Shown here piece by piece: positions 10,879-22,400 of a DNA stretch of 64,000 nt. The notes under the pieces were generated by a model. It did no database searches. It had not been told where the DNA came from and was given only the letters and a program-made list of their open reading frames with translations. Origin of the DNA: Vicia villosa (lineage: Eukaryota > Streptophyta > Magnoliopsida > Fabales > Fabaceae); contig NC_081185.1 of assembly GCF_029867415.1 (NCBI RefSeq), positions 80,821,553 to 80,885,552 on the forward strand, in the 5' to 3' direction. Numbering within the stretch: position 1 is the stretch's first letter; each line of letters starts with the position of its first letter. The position numbers and the translations under genes are program-made.

Positions 10879-11155
10879 GATCTTCAGAACATTCATGACT
10901 TCTGATTCCTGCTTCCATAGGACAGCTTCAGAACGTTGAATTTCTTTAGATCCTCAGAACATTCACAGCTTCTGATTCCTGCTTCCATCGGACAGCTTCA
11001 GAACTTGAATTTCTTTGATCTTCAGAACATTCACAGCTTCTGACTTCTGCTTCCATCGGACAGCTTCAGAACTTGAATTTCTTTGATCTTCAGAATATTC
11101 ACAGCTTCTGATTTCTGCTTCCATTAGGACAGCTTCAGAGCTTGAATTTCTTCTT
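10879..11155. repeat. Four tandem repeats of about 70 bp in element A
   Basis: Each unit reads approximately gatcttcagaacattcacag, then cttctgattcctgcttccat, then a ggacagcttcagaacttgaa block. Units diverge by a few substitutions and indels. They lie in the untranslated region before the 3' LTR. Confidence 0.8.
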
Positions 11156-11996
11156 ACATCACTTCATGCTAGATTGTACCAGAATATTGTTGAATGTACC
11201 AGAGCATCATCAGAGCATCTCTACATCCTGAAATGTTACAGAATAAAACTAAACGACAAAAGTCAGCATGAATGGGTCAGAACATAGAATATGTTTTAGA
11301 ACACATAAAATGTATCAGAGCCACATAATATGTATCAGAACACATATGCATAATGTTTCAGAGCATATTCTATCATCAGAATATCTGAACATTCTTCCTT
11401 CTTGCTTCTTGCTTTTGATTCTGAAGCTTCATAGCACTCAGCTTGCTTCAAGAATCCAAGAGCTTGATTCTCTATAGAATTGCTTTTCCTCATCTTGTTG
11501 CTTCTTATTTTGATCTCTTAAAGAGGATCTTCAATCCCTGCAACAACACAACTTAAAGCATAGAACTTTGCAAGTTCTGTTAGTAATGTGGGGCCTTTTT
11601 ACCCGGTGACTGATAATATTAATCAGATCATTTATCATATATTTTCTCCCCCTTTTTGACATAACATCAAAAAGAATATAAAAGATTCAGATGCAGAAAA
11701 CGACAAAGGAAAGAAACAGAATAACTTTTCATTGATTAAACAAACAGAATTACAAAAGATGTATGCAGAATAAGCAGATGCTACAAGGAAAGAAAACTAC
11801 AAGGACTCAAAGACTACAACCCTAGCTTAGACATAATCTTAGCTAACATATCATGAATCCCTGCGTTGTTCTCAGTTTGTCTAGCCATGAAAGCTTGAAA
11901 CTCTGCATGCCTGTCCAGACGAGAAGCTCTACGGGAAGAGAATACATGAATCCAAGGAGGAAGTGAGAGACAGTTCATAGGAGGAGAGCTAATGTC

Positions 11997-12422
11997 TCAA
12001 ACGGGGATTTCCCTTAACATAGAAGTCAAGAACATGAAGCTTAACTTCACCCAATATATCAAGAAAGTCTTCTTCCTTTGGATAAATGTTGATAACAGCA
12101 TCACAGAAGAGATCTGACTTGAGACTTCTTGGAATCTTGAGTCTCTTGAGAGATTCGTCTTGAAATCAATGTCAGCGATCCCCGAGATTTGTTTCTCAAC
12201 CTGGAACCAATCAACCCTTCCAATCGTTCTATTCAAATAGATCGACCACCCTTGAGCCTTCGTCTTCGCATTTGGTTTGGAACCATAAGCACTCAAGTCA
12301 CCAGCGTCCATAGAATATTTACACAAAACTTCCATTTCTGATGGAGGAGTGGAGCAAGTTTTCAGTGGAGTAACCTCTTGTCTGTTGAATGCTAGTTGAG
12401 AGGAACTGGAAAACGGATTCAT
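11997..12422 (-). CDS. Extra (env-like) ORF downstream of pol in element A, possibly truncated
   Basis: 141 residues starting MNPFSSSSQLAFNRQEVTP. It lies between the pol stop and the 3' LTR, the position of the env-like or extra ORF of SIRE-type elements. It contains a GWSIYLNRTIGRVDWFQVE block; a hydrophobic segment near the end (LIYWVKLSFMFLTSML) could span a membrane but may be chance. No homologue is recognised with confidence. SIRE env-like ORFs are usually several hundred residues, so this is short and may be a broken remnant. Confidence 0.4.
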   Translation of the reverse strand: MNPFSSSSQLAFNRQEVTPLKTCSTPPSEMEVLCKYSMDAGDLSAYGSKPNAKTKAQGWSIYLNRTIGRVDWFQVEKQISGIADIDFKTNLSRDSRFQEVSSQISSVMLLSTFIQRKKTFLIYWVKLSFMFLTSMLREIPV

Positions 12423-12473
12423 GGTGAATGCTAGTTTAAAGATGAAATAAGCTAGGGTTTATGCAAGATGCAT

Positions 12474-12476
<3 letters not shown>

Positions 12477-12540
<64 letters not shown>
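12477..12540. repeat. (GA)n microsatellite
   Basis: An uninterrupted AG/GA tract of about 64 bp just upstream of the extra ORF of element A. It creates spurious LSLSLS-type frames on the minus strand. Confidence 0.97.
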
Positions 12541-12541
<1 letters not shown>

Positions 12542-12948
12542 AAACAGAGATGACAATGAATGCACAAAGATACAGAAATAAAAAGAGGGAAAAGAAACGT
12601 TTGAGAAAAATAAAACGAAAAAGAAATAAACTGAAATGATGGATAGCATTTAATGTTACGTGACGTGAGGAGAGATAATAATGACAAAAGAAGTGATTAG
12701 CACAGTTACCTAAGTAGGCGTCCCCTCAACTGCACGCACGCTTGTCTAGAAATAGTGAACACGTGTTTACCATCTGGAAAGGCAGTTACAGCTGTTTTAC
12801 TTTTAAAGAGATTCTGAATCAACTTAGACAATGAAACGTTAGTAATAACCGAATCACTACTTCTAATTGATTACAATCAGAACTTCTTATAAAAGACTAA
12901 TCTAATCACATTTCAGAAGATACTCATACATAAGATCTTCTCATCTTC

Positions 12949-15900
12949 TCATCCTGGGCATAAATCCATACTGATATTCTTCAGAATGAACTTAAACCTA
13001 TCTTCAGCAAGGGGTTTTGTAAAGATATCAGCCCATTGATGGTCTGTATCCACAAAGTTCAAAGATATAACACCCTTCTGAACATAGTCCCTTATGAAAT
13101 GATGTTTAATCTCAATATGTTTAGCTTTTGAATGTAAGATAGGATTCTTTGATAAACATATAGAAGAAGTATTATCACAGAAGATAGGAATGTTACTCTC
13201 ATATATCTGATAATCTTCTAGCTGACTTCTCATCCAAAGCATTTGTGTGCTACAACCAGCAGCAGCAACATATTTTGCTTCTGTTGTTGAGAGGGCAATT
13301 GTAGCTTGCTTCTTGCTGTACCATGAGATCAGATGACTTCCAAGAAATTGACAACTTCCAGAAGTGCTCTTCCTTTCAATTCTATCTCCAGCATAGTCAG
13401 CATCACAGAATCCTACTAAGTTGTATTCTTTGGATCTTCTGTAAACTAAACCAACATTAGTAGTACCTTTCAGATACCTCAGAATTCTCTTAACCGCAGT
13501 TAAATGAGATTCTCTCGGATCTGATTGGAATCTAGCACACAAACAAACACTGAAGAGAATGTCAGGTCTAGAAGCAGTTAGGTAAAGAAGAGATTCGATC
13601 ATACCTCTGTACAACTTCTGATCTACCTTCTTACATACCTCATCCTTACCTAGGACACATGTTGGATGCATAGGAGTTTTGGCTTCTTTGCTTTCAGAAA
13701 GATTAAACTTCTTCAGAAGTTCTTTCACATACTTCGTTTGATGAACATAGGTTCCATCAGAAGTTTGGTTGATTTGAATCCCAAGGAAATACTTGAGTTC
13801 TCCATTCATGCTCATTTCAAATTCAGCCTGCATAGACTCAGGAAACTCCTTTCCAAGTGTAGCATTAGATGTTCCAAAGATGATATCATCAACATATATT
13901 TGACAAATTAAAATATCATTTTTAAAGGTTTTACAAAAGAGAGTAGTGTCCACTTTTCCTCTAGTGAAACCATTTTCCAGAAGGAAAGAACTTAAACGTT
14001 CATACCAAGCTCTAGGAGCTTGCTTCAATTCGTATAATGATTTCTTTAACTTAAAAACATGATTTGGAGACTTGGAGTCTTCAAAACCAGGAGGTTGATG
14101 GACATAAACTTCTTCATCTATATAACCATTTAAGAAGGCACTCTTGACATCCATCTGATAAAGAGTGATGTTGTGTTGAGTGGCAAAAGAAATTAATAGA
14201 CGAATAGATTCTAACCTGGCCACTGGTGCAAAGGTTTCTGTATAATCGATCCCTTCTTGTTGACTATAGCCCTGAGCAACCAGTCTGGCTTTATTTCTTA
14301 CCACTTCTCCCTTCTCACTTAGCTTGTTTCTGAACACCCACTTAGTGCCGATGATGTTGAATCCTTTTGGTCTAGTAACCAAGTCCCATACATCATTCCT
14401 TGTAAACTGATTGAGTTCTTCTTGCATGGGAATTATCCAGTCTAGATCTTCTAGAGCTTGATCAACAGAAGTTGGCTCTATCAAAGAAACAAGACCTAAT
14501 TGACACTCTGCATTGTTCTTAAGGAATGCCCTTGTTCTGATGGGATCGTCTTTCTTTCCAAGGATCACATCTTCTGAATGAGCTGATGCAAGTCTAGGTG
14601 ATCTTCTGACTGTTGGTTCTTCAGAAATCCCGAGATTCTCTAAAGATGCAGCAACTTGATCTTCTAATCCATTGCTTCTGAGACTCCCAGCTTCTGCAGC
14701 TTTGCTTCTTGGTTCTACAGCTTCTGATATATCAATATCTATATCTGCAAAATTCTCAAGCTGCTTTGGTTTTTCAAGACCAAGCTTATCATCAAACCTG
14801 ATATTGATTGATTCTTCTACAATCATTGTTTCAGTATTGTATACTCTGTAGCCTTTAGAGCGTTCAGAATATCCAAGAAGAAAACACTTTTGTGCTTTGG
14901 AATCAAACTTACCAAGATGATCTTTAGTACTCAGAATGAAACACACACATCCAAAAGGATGAAAATATGAAATGTTGGGCTTTCTGTTCTTCCAAAATTC
15001 ATAAGGAGTCTTATTTAGAATAGGTCTTATAGAGATTCTATTCTGAATATAACATGCAGTGTTTATTGCTTCTGCCCATAAGTGCTTAGCCATATTGGTT
15101 TCATTGATCATGGTTCTGGCCATTTCTTGTAGAGTCCTATTCTTTCGCTCTACAACTCCATTTTGTTGTGGAGTTCTAGGGCAAGAGAAATCATGGGCAA
15201 TACCATTTTCTTTGAAGAACTCCTCAAAGAATCTGTTCTCAAATTCGCCACCATGATCACTTCTGACCTTTATGATCTTGCACTCCTTCTCAGATTGGAT
15301 CTGAGTGCAGAATTCAAAGAACACTGAATGAGACTCATCCTTGTGTTTCAAGAACTTTACCCATGTCCAGCGGCTATAATCATCTACGATGACTAATCCA
15401 TATTTCTTCCCTCTAACAGATGCTGTTTTGACTGGACCAAACAGATCAATGTGCAAGAGTTCTAACGGCCTTGAGGAAGAGACAACATTCTTAGACTTGA
15501 ATGCAGGTTTGGAGAACTTTCCCTTCTGACATGCTTCACAAAGAGCATCTGATTTGTATTTCAGATTAGGGAGTCCTCTGACCAGATTTAGTTTGTTAAT
15601 CTGAGAAATCTTTCTCAAACTAGCATGTCCTAATCTTCCGTGCCAGACCCATTGCTCTTCAGAAACAGACATAAGGCAAGTCACCTTCTGCTTCTCAAGA
15701 TCTGAAAGATCAATCTTATAAATGTTGTTCTTTCTCTTGCTTGTAAATAGGATTGAGTCATCCTTCTGACTTACAGCCTTGCAAAACTTTTGATTGAAGA
15801 TCATATCATAACCATTGTCACTTAATTGACTTATGGACAATAAGTTATGCGTTAATCCTTCTACAAGAAGAACATTAGTTATGGAAGGAGAGTTACCAAG

Positions 15901-15975
15901 ACTTATGGTTCCAGAGCCAATGATTTTGCCCTTTTGATCTCCTCCAAACTTGACTTCTCCACCTGGTTTAAGCAC
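12949..15975 (-). CDS. pol: Copia pol of element A: integrase, reverse transcriptase, RNase H
   Basis: 1008 open codons. Integrase has the zinc motif H112, H116, C146, C149 and the catalytic triad D177, D240, E276 (HIDLFGP, RSDHGGEF, GVVERKNR). Reverse transcriptase runs from about residue 545 (WVFRNK) with QMDV and YVDD (694-697). RNase H follows at about 880-1000 (ALSTTEAKYVAA, DNTSSICLSKNP, HIEIKHHFIRDYV, DIFTKPL). The usual SLYGLKQ is SLYELKQ here, a change that may impair RT. The listed Met is not a true start: the polyprotein enters from the protease at about 16105, with a frame change near 15985. Gag lies beyond the inserted element B. Confidence 0.92.
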   Translation of the reverse strand: MLKPGGEVKFGGDQKGKIIGSGTISLGNSPSITNVLLVEGLTHNLLSISQLSDNGYDMIFNQKFCKAVSQKDDSILFTSKRKNNIYKIDLSDLEKQKVTCLMSVSEEQWVWHGRLGHASLRKISQINKLNLVRGLPNLKYKSDALCEACQKGKFSKPAFKSKNVVSSSRPLELLHIDLFGPVKTASVRGKKYGLVIVDDYSRWTWVKFLKHKDESHSVFFEFCTQIQSEKECKIIKVRSDHGGEFENRFFEEFFKENGIAHDFSCPRTPQQNGVVERKNRTLQEMARTMINETNMAKHLWAEAINTACYIQNRISIRPILNKTPYEFWKNRKPNISYFHPFGCVCFILSTKDHLGKFDSKAQKCFLLGYSERSKGYRVYNTETMIVEESINIRFDDKLGLEKPKQLENFADIDIDISEAVEPRSKAAEAGSLRSNGLEDQVAASLENLGISEEPTVRRSPRLASAHSEDVILGKKDDPIRTRAFLKNNAECQLGLVSLIEPTSVDQALEDLDWIIPMQEELNQFTRNDVWDLVTRPKGFNIIGTKWVFRNKLSEKGEVVRNKARLVAQGYSQQEGIDYTETFAPVARLESIRLLISFATQHNITLYQMDVKSAFLNGYIDEEVYVHQPPGFEDSKSPNHVFKLKKSLYELKQAPRAWYERLSSFLLENGFTRGKVDTTLFCKTFKNDILICQIYVDDIIFGTSNATLGKEFPESMQAEFEMSMNGELKYFLGIQINQTSDGTYVHQTKYVKELLKKFNLSESKEAKTPMHPTCVLGKDEVCKKVDQKLYRGMIESLLYLTASRPDILFSVCLCARFQSDPRESHLTAVKRILRYLKGTTNVGLVYRRSKEYNLVGFCDADYAGDRIERKSTSGSCQFLGSHLISWYSKKQATIALSTTEAKYVAAAGCSTQMLWMRSQLEDYQIYESNIPIFCDNTSSICLSKNPILHSKAKHIEIKHHFIRDYVQKGVISLNFVDTDHQWADIFTKPLAEDRFKFILKNISMDLCPG

Positions 15976-16110
15976 CAGGTCTTGGAATGTAGACCTTCTT
16001 TGTCATGTGTCGCGAGCACCCAGAGTCCAGGTACCATGACATTTTGCTTTTTGTCCTCTTTGCAGCCAAGGATATCTGCAACAGAAATTATCTTCTCCTT
16101 AGGTACCCAT
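15976..16110 (-). pseudogene. Protease region of element A, frame-disrupted
   Basis: On the minus strand the frame WVPKEKIISVADILGC...VMVPGLWVLATHDK matches the sequence before the copia protease active site. The D-S/T-G triad expected right after W-x-L is not in any frame here. The downstream FQDLVLKPGGEVKFGG block is reached only in another frame, so a small frame-changing deletion has removed the active site. The segment ends at the cccat target site of element B and continues at 54487. Confidence 0.75.
16106..16110. other. Target-site duplication of element B (left copy)
   Basis: cccat precedes the LTR start at 16111 and recurs at 54482-54486 after the other LTR. It interrupts the element A frame in the same codon context on both sides. 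Confidence 0.92.
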
Positions 16111-19100
16111 TGTAGCAACCTACCTAAAAATTAAAACTTAGAGAGTCGCCACCTATTCTGAAGGGCGAATAGGAAACCCTACGCAGTATAGAGATCAGGG
16201 TAAGATACTATATTCAGGTCGAGGGAAGGTGTTAGGCACCCCCAACCCTTTCCTAAAGGCTAACATTTCAAAGATAAAGGTTTATGGCAAGGTTTATAGC
16301 TAAGGAATTGAATAGGAGAAAAATTAAGATTTTAGGGAGGGGGACTCGCCTTGTTGCCAAGTGCCTACGTATCTCCTTAGGGAGAATCAGAGTCAACGTA
16401 GTTCGGACACAGGATTGTACGCCTTAGAATTGAATTGAATGTGGTTTGAAGTTGTTTTGAAATTGTTTTTGAAATGCGAATGTTCGAAGGTATTTTGAGT
16501 TACCTTATCGTAGTTATGAACATCGCAGTGTTGAAGAGATGAAAATCTGTAGTATCGTGGTTTAGTGTTTTAAGATTCGGGCGTACAACCCTGATTTGAT
16601 ATGGCACTATTAACCGCAATGATCAATAGATTTGATCACCATAGTTAACAGATTAGTAAAGGATTGCTGGCAATTCTAATCGATTGATTCGATTATCACT
16701 TTTAGCAAATTAAAGTATTTTAATTATTAATTTATCGTTACCCCTCATAATCGATAGATTCGATTACAAATAATAACGAATTGATAAGGGGAAGTATGCT
16801 AATCATCATAACCAATAAGATGGTTAAAACCATTTAGCAAAATAATTATTATTTTAATTATTGGATTTGATTAAATAATTAATCGATTATTAACCATTGC
16901 GACCAATAGATTTAGTCGGAACGAATAATAAATTAAATCCTAATGTTTTGATACTTTAGCCCCAAATGGGAGGGAGCAAACCCTAATATATTAATATATT
17001 TCTCTAGGGTTGTTGTGATTTATATAATTGTTTAAACCGATTAAATAAATTAAATCGGATTAGTCGGATGATCAAGAAAATAATCCTAAGCCTAAATCTA
17101 ATTTAATTATATCAATCCTAATTTTATAAGTTAATTAAATTAAATATTAATATTAATCTAAATAAACAATAAAACAAATAAATAAATAGATGCATAGGAA
17201 CCTGGCACCAATCTTATGTGGTTAGCCCTTGAATGCCCATGGTAGAGGTGCAGATGCTGTACGTTAGATCAGGACTATGGGAAATCCTGTGGCTGACACT
17301 GAGGGTGCGTGATAGTCTTGTGCTGGCTGTGTGCACTGAATTTTGGATTGTGACCCTGCAAAATAAATCAACAAAATAATGTCTGGGCTATGAGTAGAAC
17401 CCATGCCCTTTGAGTTAAGCACGCCTTTGCTTACCACTAGGCCAAATCACGGATTGGTTAGTCATATGGAAACAATGATTCAAATAAGAAACAAACGCCA
17501 TGATGGCTTAGTCAAAGAATAGTCTTCGTGGGCCCTTCGTTAATGGTGCTGCAGCCAATAAGAGCAGAGAGAGAAGTCTGAAACTTCGACCAACCATTCA
17601 CACTGTCCCACGCGTGCTCCTTCTCCCTCGTACACTGTTCACCTCCTTCTTCCTCGTACCTGCGGATCCACCTTCGGGCTTTGCTGCTGAAATACCTGCG
17701 GATTCTTCAAGAATCCATGGCCAGCCATGGCAGCGTTCAGCACCTGCAAGAATCAAAAGAAGGCAACGCCAAATAAACCCAGATCCACCAAAACCTATGC
17801 TACGAATTCAATGGTCGCGTTAGTTTTGATTAACAAGGACTAGAACTATGAATATGAAGCAGGAGAATGCTTATGCCCTAACAATGGCATATCCTTACCC
17901 CTGCGCTAAACCTTCAAAGCAATGGTTCTAATTGACTCTAAACATTATTATGAATTCAAATATATGCACGGAATTCATTTAAACACCATGTATCACCAGT
18001 TTGAGATTCTAGAAAGATGCAAACCGATGGTGTTTGAGGGAGACGATTCTGTTATGCTTTTACCTTGGATGAATGATTGTATCGCCTCCTGGGAGTCTGG
18101 GGAGATTGAAGAGAAGTTCAGAATCGGCTGAGTGTGGCTCCTCCTCCTTGTTCACGTTTGCCCTAGACCATCCGTTTTTTATGAATTTGCTAGGGTTCTT
18201 TTAAGCCAGATTTTCGTCCCCCCCCCCCCCCCACATACTGCATGCTTTTGTAATATATATGGATCCAATTAGGGTTAAAACATGGGAAAGAATCATGGGA
18301 ATAATTGATACAAAATTGATTGGAAAATTTGCATAAAAACATTCTATTTTTGGTTCCACCATATCTCTTTCTCTCTCCACGAAATTTCCTTGATTTGATC
18401 TCAATATATTTCTCCAAATTTGATAGCAATGAGATCTTATTCCAATCTTTGGTTATTTTTATCATTTATTTAGCTTATATTGACTTTTTATGAATAAAAA
18501 TTCAATATAATAAAAATAAATGAGTAAAAAAGAGAGAATGGAATTATGGGCTTCTAATGCATTCATGATCATGTTTAGAAACTCAAACCTAGGCCCATTA
18601 GTCAAAATAAGTGGTTTTGCTCAAATTGACTTTTGTGTATTTCTCCAAAATCAACCATCTTCAAAGCCTTGTATCTCCTTCAGTTTTAATCATATGAAAG
18701 CATTCTAGAACTTTTTAGAAAGCTAAAAGAGTCATTTAAATGAACTTTTTGGTTTCATCTCGATTGAAGTTTCCAAACTCATGTTATGAGCTTTGACCCA
18801 AAAGGTGTTTCTTGTTGACTTTTGAAGGGACCTGTAATCTCTTTGACCATATCTTCCAAATGGTGCATTTCTTGATCTTGGGCCCAACATCAAAGTTGTA
18901 GAGGATGAAATTTCCTTGAGAATAGGCTTTGAGTGGGGAATTTCTGATACTCCATGTAGAAGTTATGGCCAGTCAAAGTTGAGTTGACTTTTCCTATAGA
19001 AAACCCTAATTTGAACCTTTGCATTTGTTCATCTCTGAGTTTTTATTAATGGATCATGATCAACCTTTGATCATATGATGGATATGGCCTCACATACTTG

Positions 19101-19414
19101 ATGTTGATCAAAAATCTTGAGGTTTGACTGTATTTTGACTATAGTTGACTTTTAGGTCAACACAGTCGATTATTGGTTATCTGAGCCATTGAGCGAGCAA
19201 TCCTTGGGATAGAAGCTTGACTTTTGATATGGAGATGCTTTAATACATGTGAGACACCTTGGGATCCATTTGAGACTTTAGACACTCAACTTCCTTTGAT
19301 AACCTGCAAGCCCTAGTTTTGAGACACCCTATTAGGAGAGAGTTGCTTGAGAAGAAACCCTGAGCCTTGAGTTATTGGAGATGAAAAGAGGAGGGCAAAT
19401 TTTGGGGTATGACA
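16111..19414 (-). mobile_element. Element B 3' LTR
   Basis: 3304 bp, plus-strand ends tgtagcaacc and ggggtatgaca. About twenty substitutions separate it from the 5' LTR, plus a difference in a C tract near 18217. It contains a tRNA-like A/B-box module (17392-17444, minus) and a possible TATA element (17018-17026, minus). A PBS-like agagtcgccacc lies close to its 3' end. Confidence 0.92.
17392..17444 (-). other. tRNA-like A-box/B-box module in element B LTR
   Basis: On the minus strand TGGCCTAGTGG (plus 17434-17444) fits the pol III A box. GGTTCTACTC (plus 17392-17401) approximates the B box, with tRNA-like spacing of about 32 nt. The second LTR has it at 52464-52516. It is in sense orientation within the element. 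It is not a functional tRNA gene. Confidence 0.5.
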
Positions 19415-19456
19415 GCTGCCCCTGTTCAATCTTCTTAAACCTGAAGAGTCAGATAG
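19415..19456 (-). mobile_element. Element B polypurine-tract side, cut off by element C
   Basis: 42 nt between the 3' LTR of B and the insertion of C. gctgcccctgttcaatcttc and cttaaacctgaagag are nearly identical to the sequence just inside the 3' LTR of C at 24151, showing close relationship of the two elements at the second-strand priming site. Confidence 0.8.
19452..19456. other. Target-site duplication of element C (left copy)
   Basis: gatag, repeated at 44765-44769 directly after the other end of C. Confidence 0.92.
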
Positions 19457-22400
19457 TGTGCACCTCCGTTTTTTTAATCCGGGCCATACCTCTGATCTGT
19501 AGAGATACGTGAACTGACTCTTTTTTATCGCTTAATGCTTTCGCATTTCTGAAAATATCACAGAGTCGCCACCGACCTTTTATTTTATCCAATTAAGGAA
19601 AGGTTTATAAAAGACACAGAAAAAAGACCTTTAAGAAATTCTGGGTAAGGGGTAGGTTATACAAAGGGAAGGTATTAGCACCCTTTGTATCCATGGTTAT
19701 CCATGGGCTCTTAAGTTTGCTTAGCTCACTTGTTTTTCGATCATTTTTCAATTGCTCTGAAATTGCTCATATGTGGTTCCCAAATACTTTTGTAAATTGA
19801 ATTTTGTAATGATCCGTGTGTGGATGTATACAAAATGCTTGTTTATCTTTCGAAAGATGTTTTGAAAAGAACGTTAACTTTGTAATAATCCGTGTTTGGA
19901 TGTATACAAAGTATTGTCTTTTTTGAAAGTTTTGTTTTGAAAAACAACAGTGTATGAGAATTTTGTTTGTGTTGATTTGAGCAAGCAAACTAGGAGGTCT
20001 ACCCTGAGTTATAAGGTCTTTATCCTATTTCCTTTAAAAATCTATCCTTTCACCGGATATAAAAGCAAGGTTCGATTTTGTACTCAAAACAGTAGAATTT
20101 GACTTTGATTTTGAAAGATTGTGAAAGGGATTTACCTTAAGAGGTGCAAATGTGATTGTGATTGGATTCAAATATTTATCTTTGAAGTTTAGTGATCTAA
20201 CGGTTCAATTTTATCTTTGACATACACGCAGTTTATATTTGCTGGAAATTAAAATGCGGAAATGTAAAGTGCGGAAAGTAAATCTACGCTATTACATCGA
20301 TTGTGCAGGAAATGTAAACTAGCCTATTTACATCAATTTGACATCCTATACATTTATCTAGGAATTTAAATTGCAAGAAAAATAAAAGGCATGTTTTTGG
20401 ATTTTTTTATGATTTATTTTAATTATAATTAATGCAAGATTAATTAAATTAAAATGAAGAAAAAAGATGAAAATTGATTTAAACCTAGAAATTAAGTTTA
20501 AAATATGTACAAAAATATTTGTCAATTAATTTTAAAACAAAACTAATTTTTTTGGAATTTTTGAAAATGATTTGAAATTGATTTAAGTTAATTAAAACAT
20601 AATTATGCAAATAATTATACAAATAATTAAAACTTAAAGATAAAATTATTCAAAATATTTACAAAATTATTTTATAATATATAAACAATATTTTATATAA
20701 AGAACAATTTTTTTTATGATTTTTTGATTGGTTAGAATAATTAAAAAGCAAATATATAAATATATACTAATTAATTATGCAAAATATTGAAATTTTGAAG
20801 AAAAATAAAATATTTTTATTTCAGAAAATAATATATTATTTTAGAAGTCTAAAAATATTTTTTGTGTATTTTTTGTATTTTTAAAACTATTTTTAATTAA
20901 TTTAACAAAGAAATTAAAATAAAATAGAAAATAAAATAGAAATAAAAGGATACTGATCCTGTGTGGTAGGCTGGAGAGTGCATGATAAGGATTGTTTGAT
21001 CTGGCGCGTTGGATGAGTCATAAATGAAATCAGATGGTCCAGAAATTGAGGGAACATCACTTATGACGCGCCTGCAAGACACAGAATTAGAGAAAATTTA
21101 AAAAGTACGCGCGCGCTTCTGAACCAATGAGGTGGAGACACCTCATCGTCTTCAACCTCTCGCCAGGGGTTTTTACAGCGCTTTTATGAAACAAGCGCTG
21201 TAGTTGATGAACCTCAAACCTGCAAAATAGCGAATAGGGGTAAACGTGAAAATAAATTTGGCGCGACCTGTCAGTTCAATTCGTTTGGTCCATGCGAATT
21301 CAATGGTGCTAATTAGAACCTCTAATTTTGCCTAATTTGGAAAGCCCTAATTTTGAAGCTATGAACCCTAAAATGGTGATTTCGTTTATACGTGTCCAAA
21401 CTTCAATTAAGTTTCCAGAAATGATCTACACCTCAAACCAAACTCAATAGTATGTCTACATCTTGTTAAACATGTGTGAATAACCAGATACGAATTGATT
21501 TTAGTTTGAACAATTTTTGACCTGTGTAGCTCGATTCAGTGAGCTTCAAGGCTTGTAATTGATTGAGATAGTTTCAGTGATGTTCAAGGAAGGTGTATGA
21601 ATGCTTAGTTTGTATTGAAATGGACTGAAATTACAAATTCGAATTTGAGTTTTCTTTGAATTTTTTCAAGTGATTACAAAGGTGTTATGTGCTATGTATG
21701 CTTCTGAACTCGCCTCTCCCTTGTTACTGAACTAAGATAGCTTATTTATAAGCTATGTGTGCTTAGAATTGAAGCTAATATGTGCCTTAGTTGCCTTTGT
21801 TGAAACTTTGGTTTTTTAATATTAAAAACCTTTGAAAAATTGACCAAGTCTTGCTCTCCTTCAATGCACCTGCCTTGCCCTTCAATTCTCTGCAGAAGAT
21901 GAAGATTCCTTAGGGGTGAGTCATGCTTGGAAGTTAAGCTACCATTATCCATGCATTTTCCTTTTAATTTTAATCTTAAAGTAAGATAAAATCATGCAAA
22001 AAATGGATAAAAAAGGTATGGGCTTAGTCTTGGTCGTGGGAGGCCCATAATAACATGGCAAAGATGTTTGAACCATAAAAACTTGGCCCCTTTTGGAAAA
22101 AATGCCATTTTGAACAATGTTGGTTTCATGCATTTTCCAAACTTTAGCCAACTTTAACAAGGTGTAAATCCCTCAATTTTTGTCATATGAAGGAGATCTT
22201 GCACTTTTTGGAAACCTCAAAGAGTCCTCTAACCAATGCCTTTGGTCTCATGTCAAAATGATTTTTGATGCTCCTTGTGTGTCCTTTTGAAAAACGTGTC
22301 TTTTTGTTGACTTTGAAAATGACCTGTAATGTCTTTGGTCATATTTTTCAAATGGTGAATGCAATGACCATGGGATCAATTGCATTTGAAAGATAATTGA

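Larger units (their letters stand above)
10354..11996 (-). mobile_element. Element A region between extra ORF and 3' LTR
   Basis: Non-coding apart from short chance frames. It holds a repeated ctccccctgag motif at 10450-10502, a Mutator-like MITE (10530-10823), four tandem repeats of about 70 bp (10879-11155) and scattered cagag/agaac-rich sequence. Confidence 0.6.

Noticed and set aside
12436..12687. Minus-strand ORFs with long LSLSLS stretches
   Set aside because: Translation of the GA microsatellite.
17614..18131. Small plus-strand ORFs duplicated at 52686-53203
   Set aside because: Identical because they lie in the two LTRs of B, antisense to the element; no known domain.
18217..18232. 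C tract length difference between LTRs of B as a biological signal
   Set aside because: Homopolymer slippage or sequencing error explains it.
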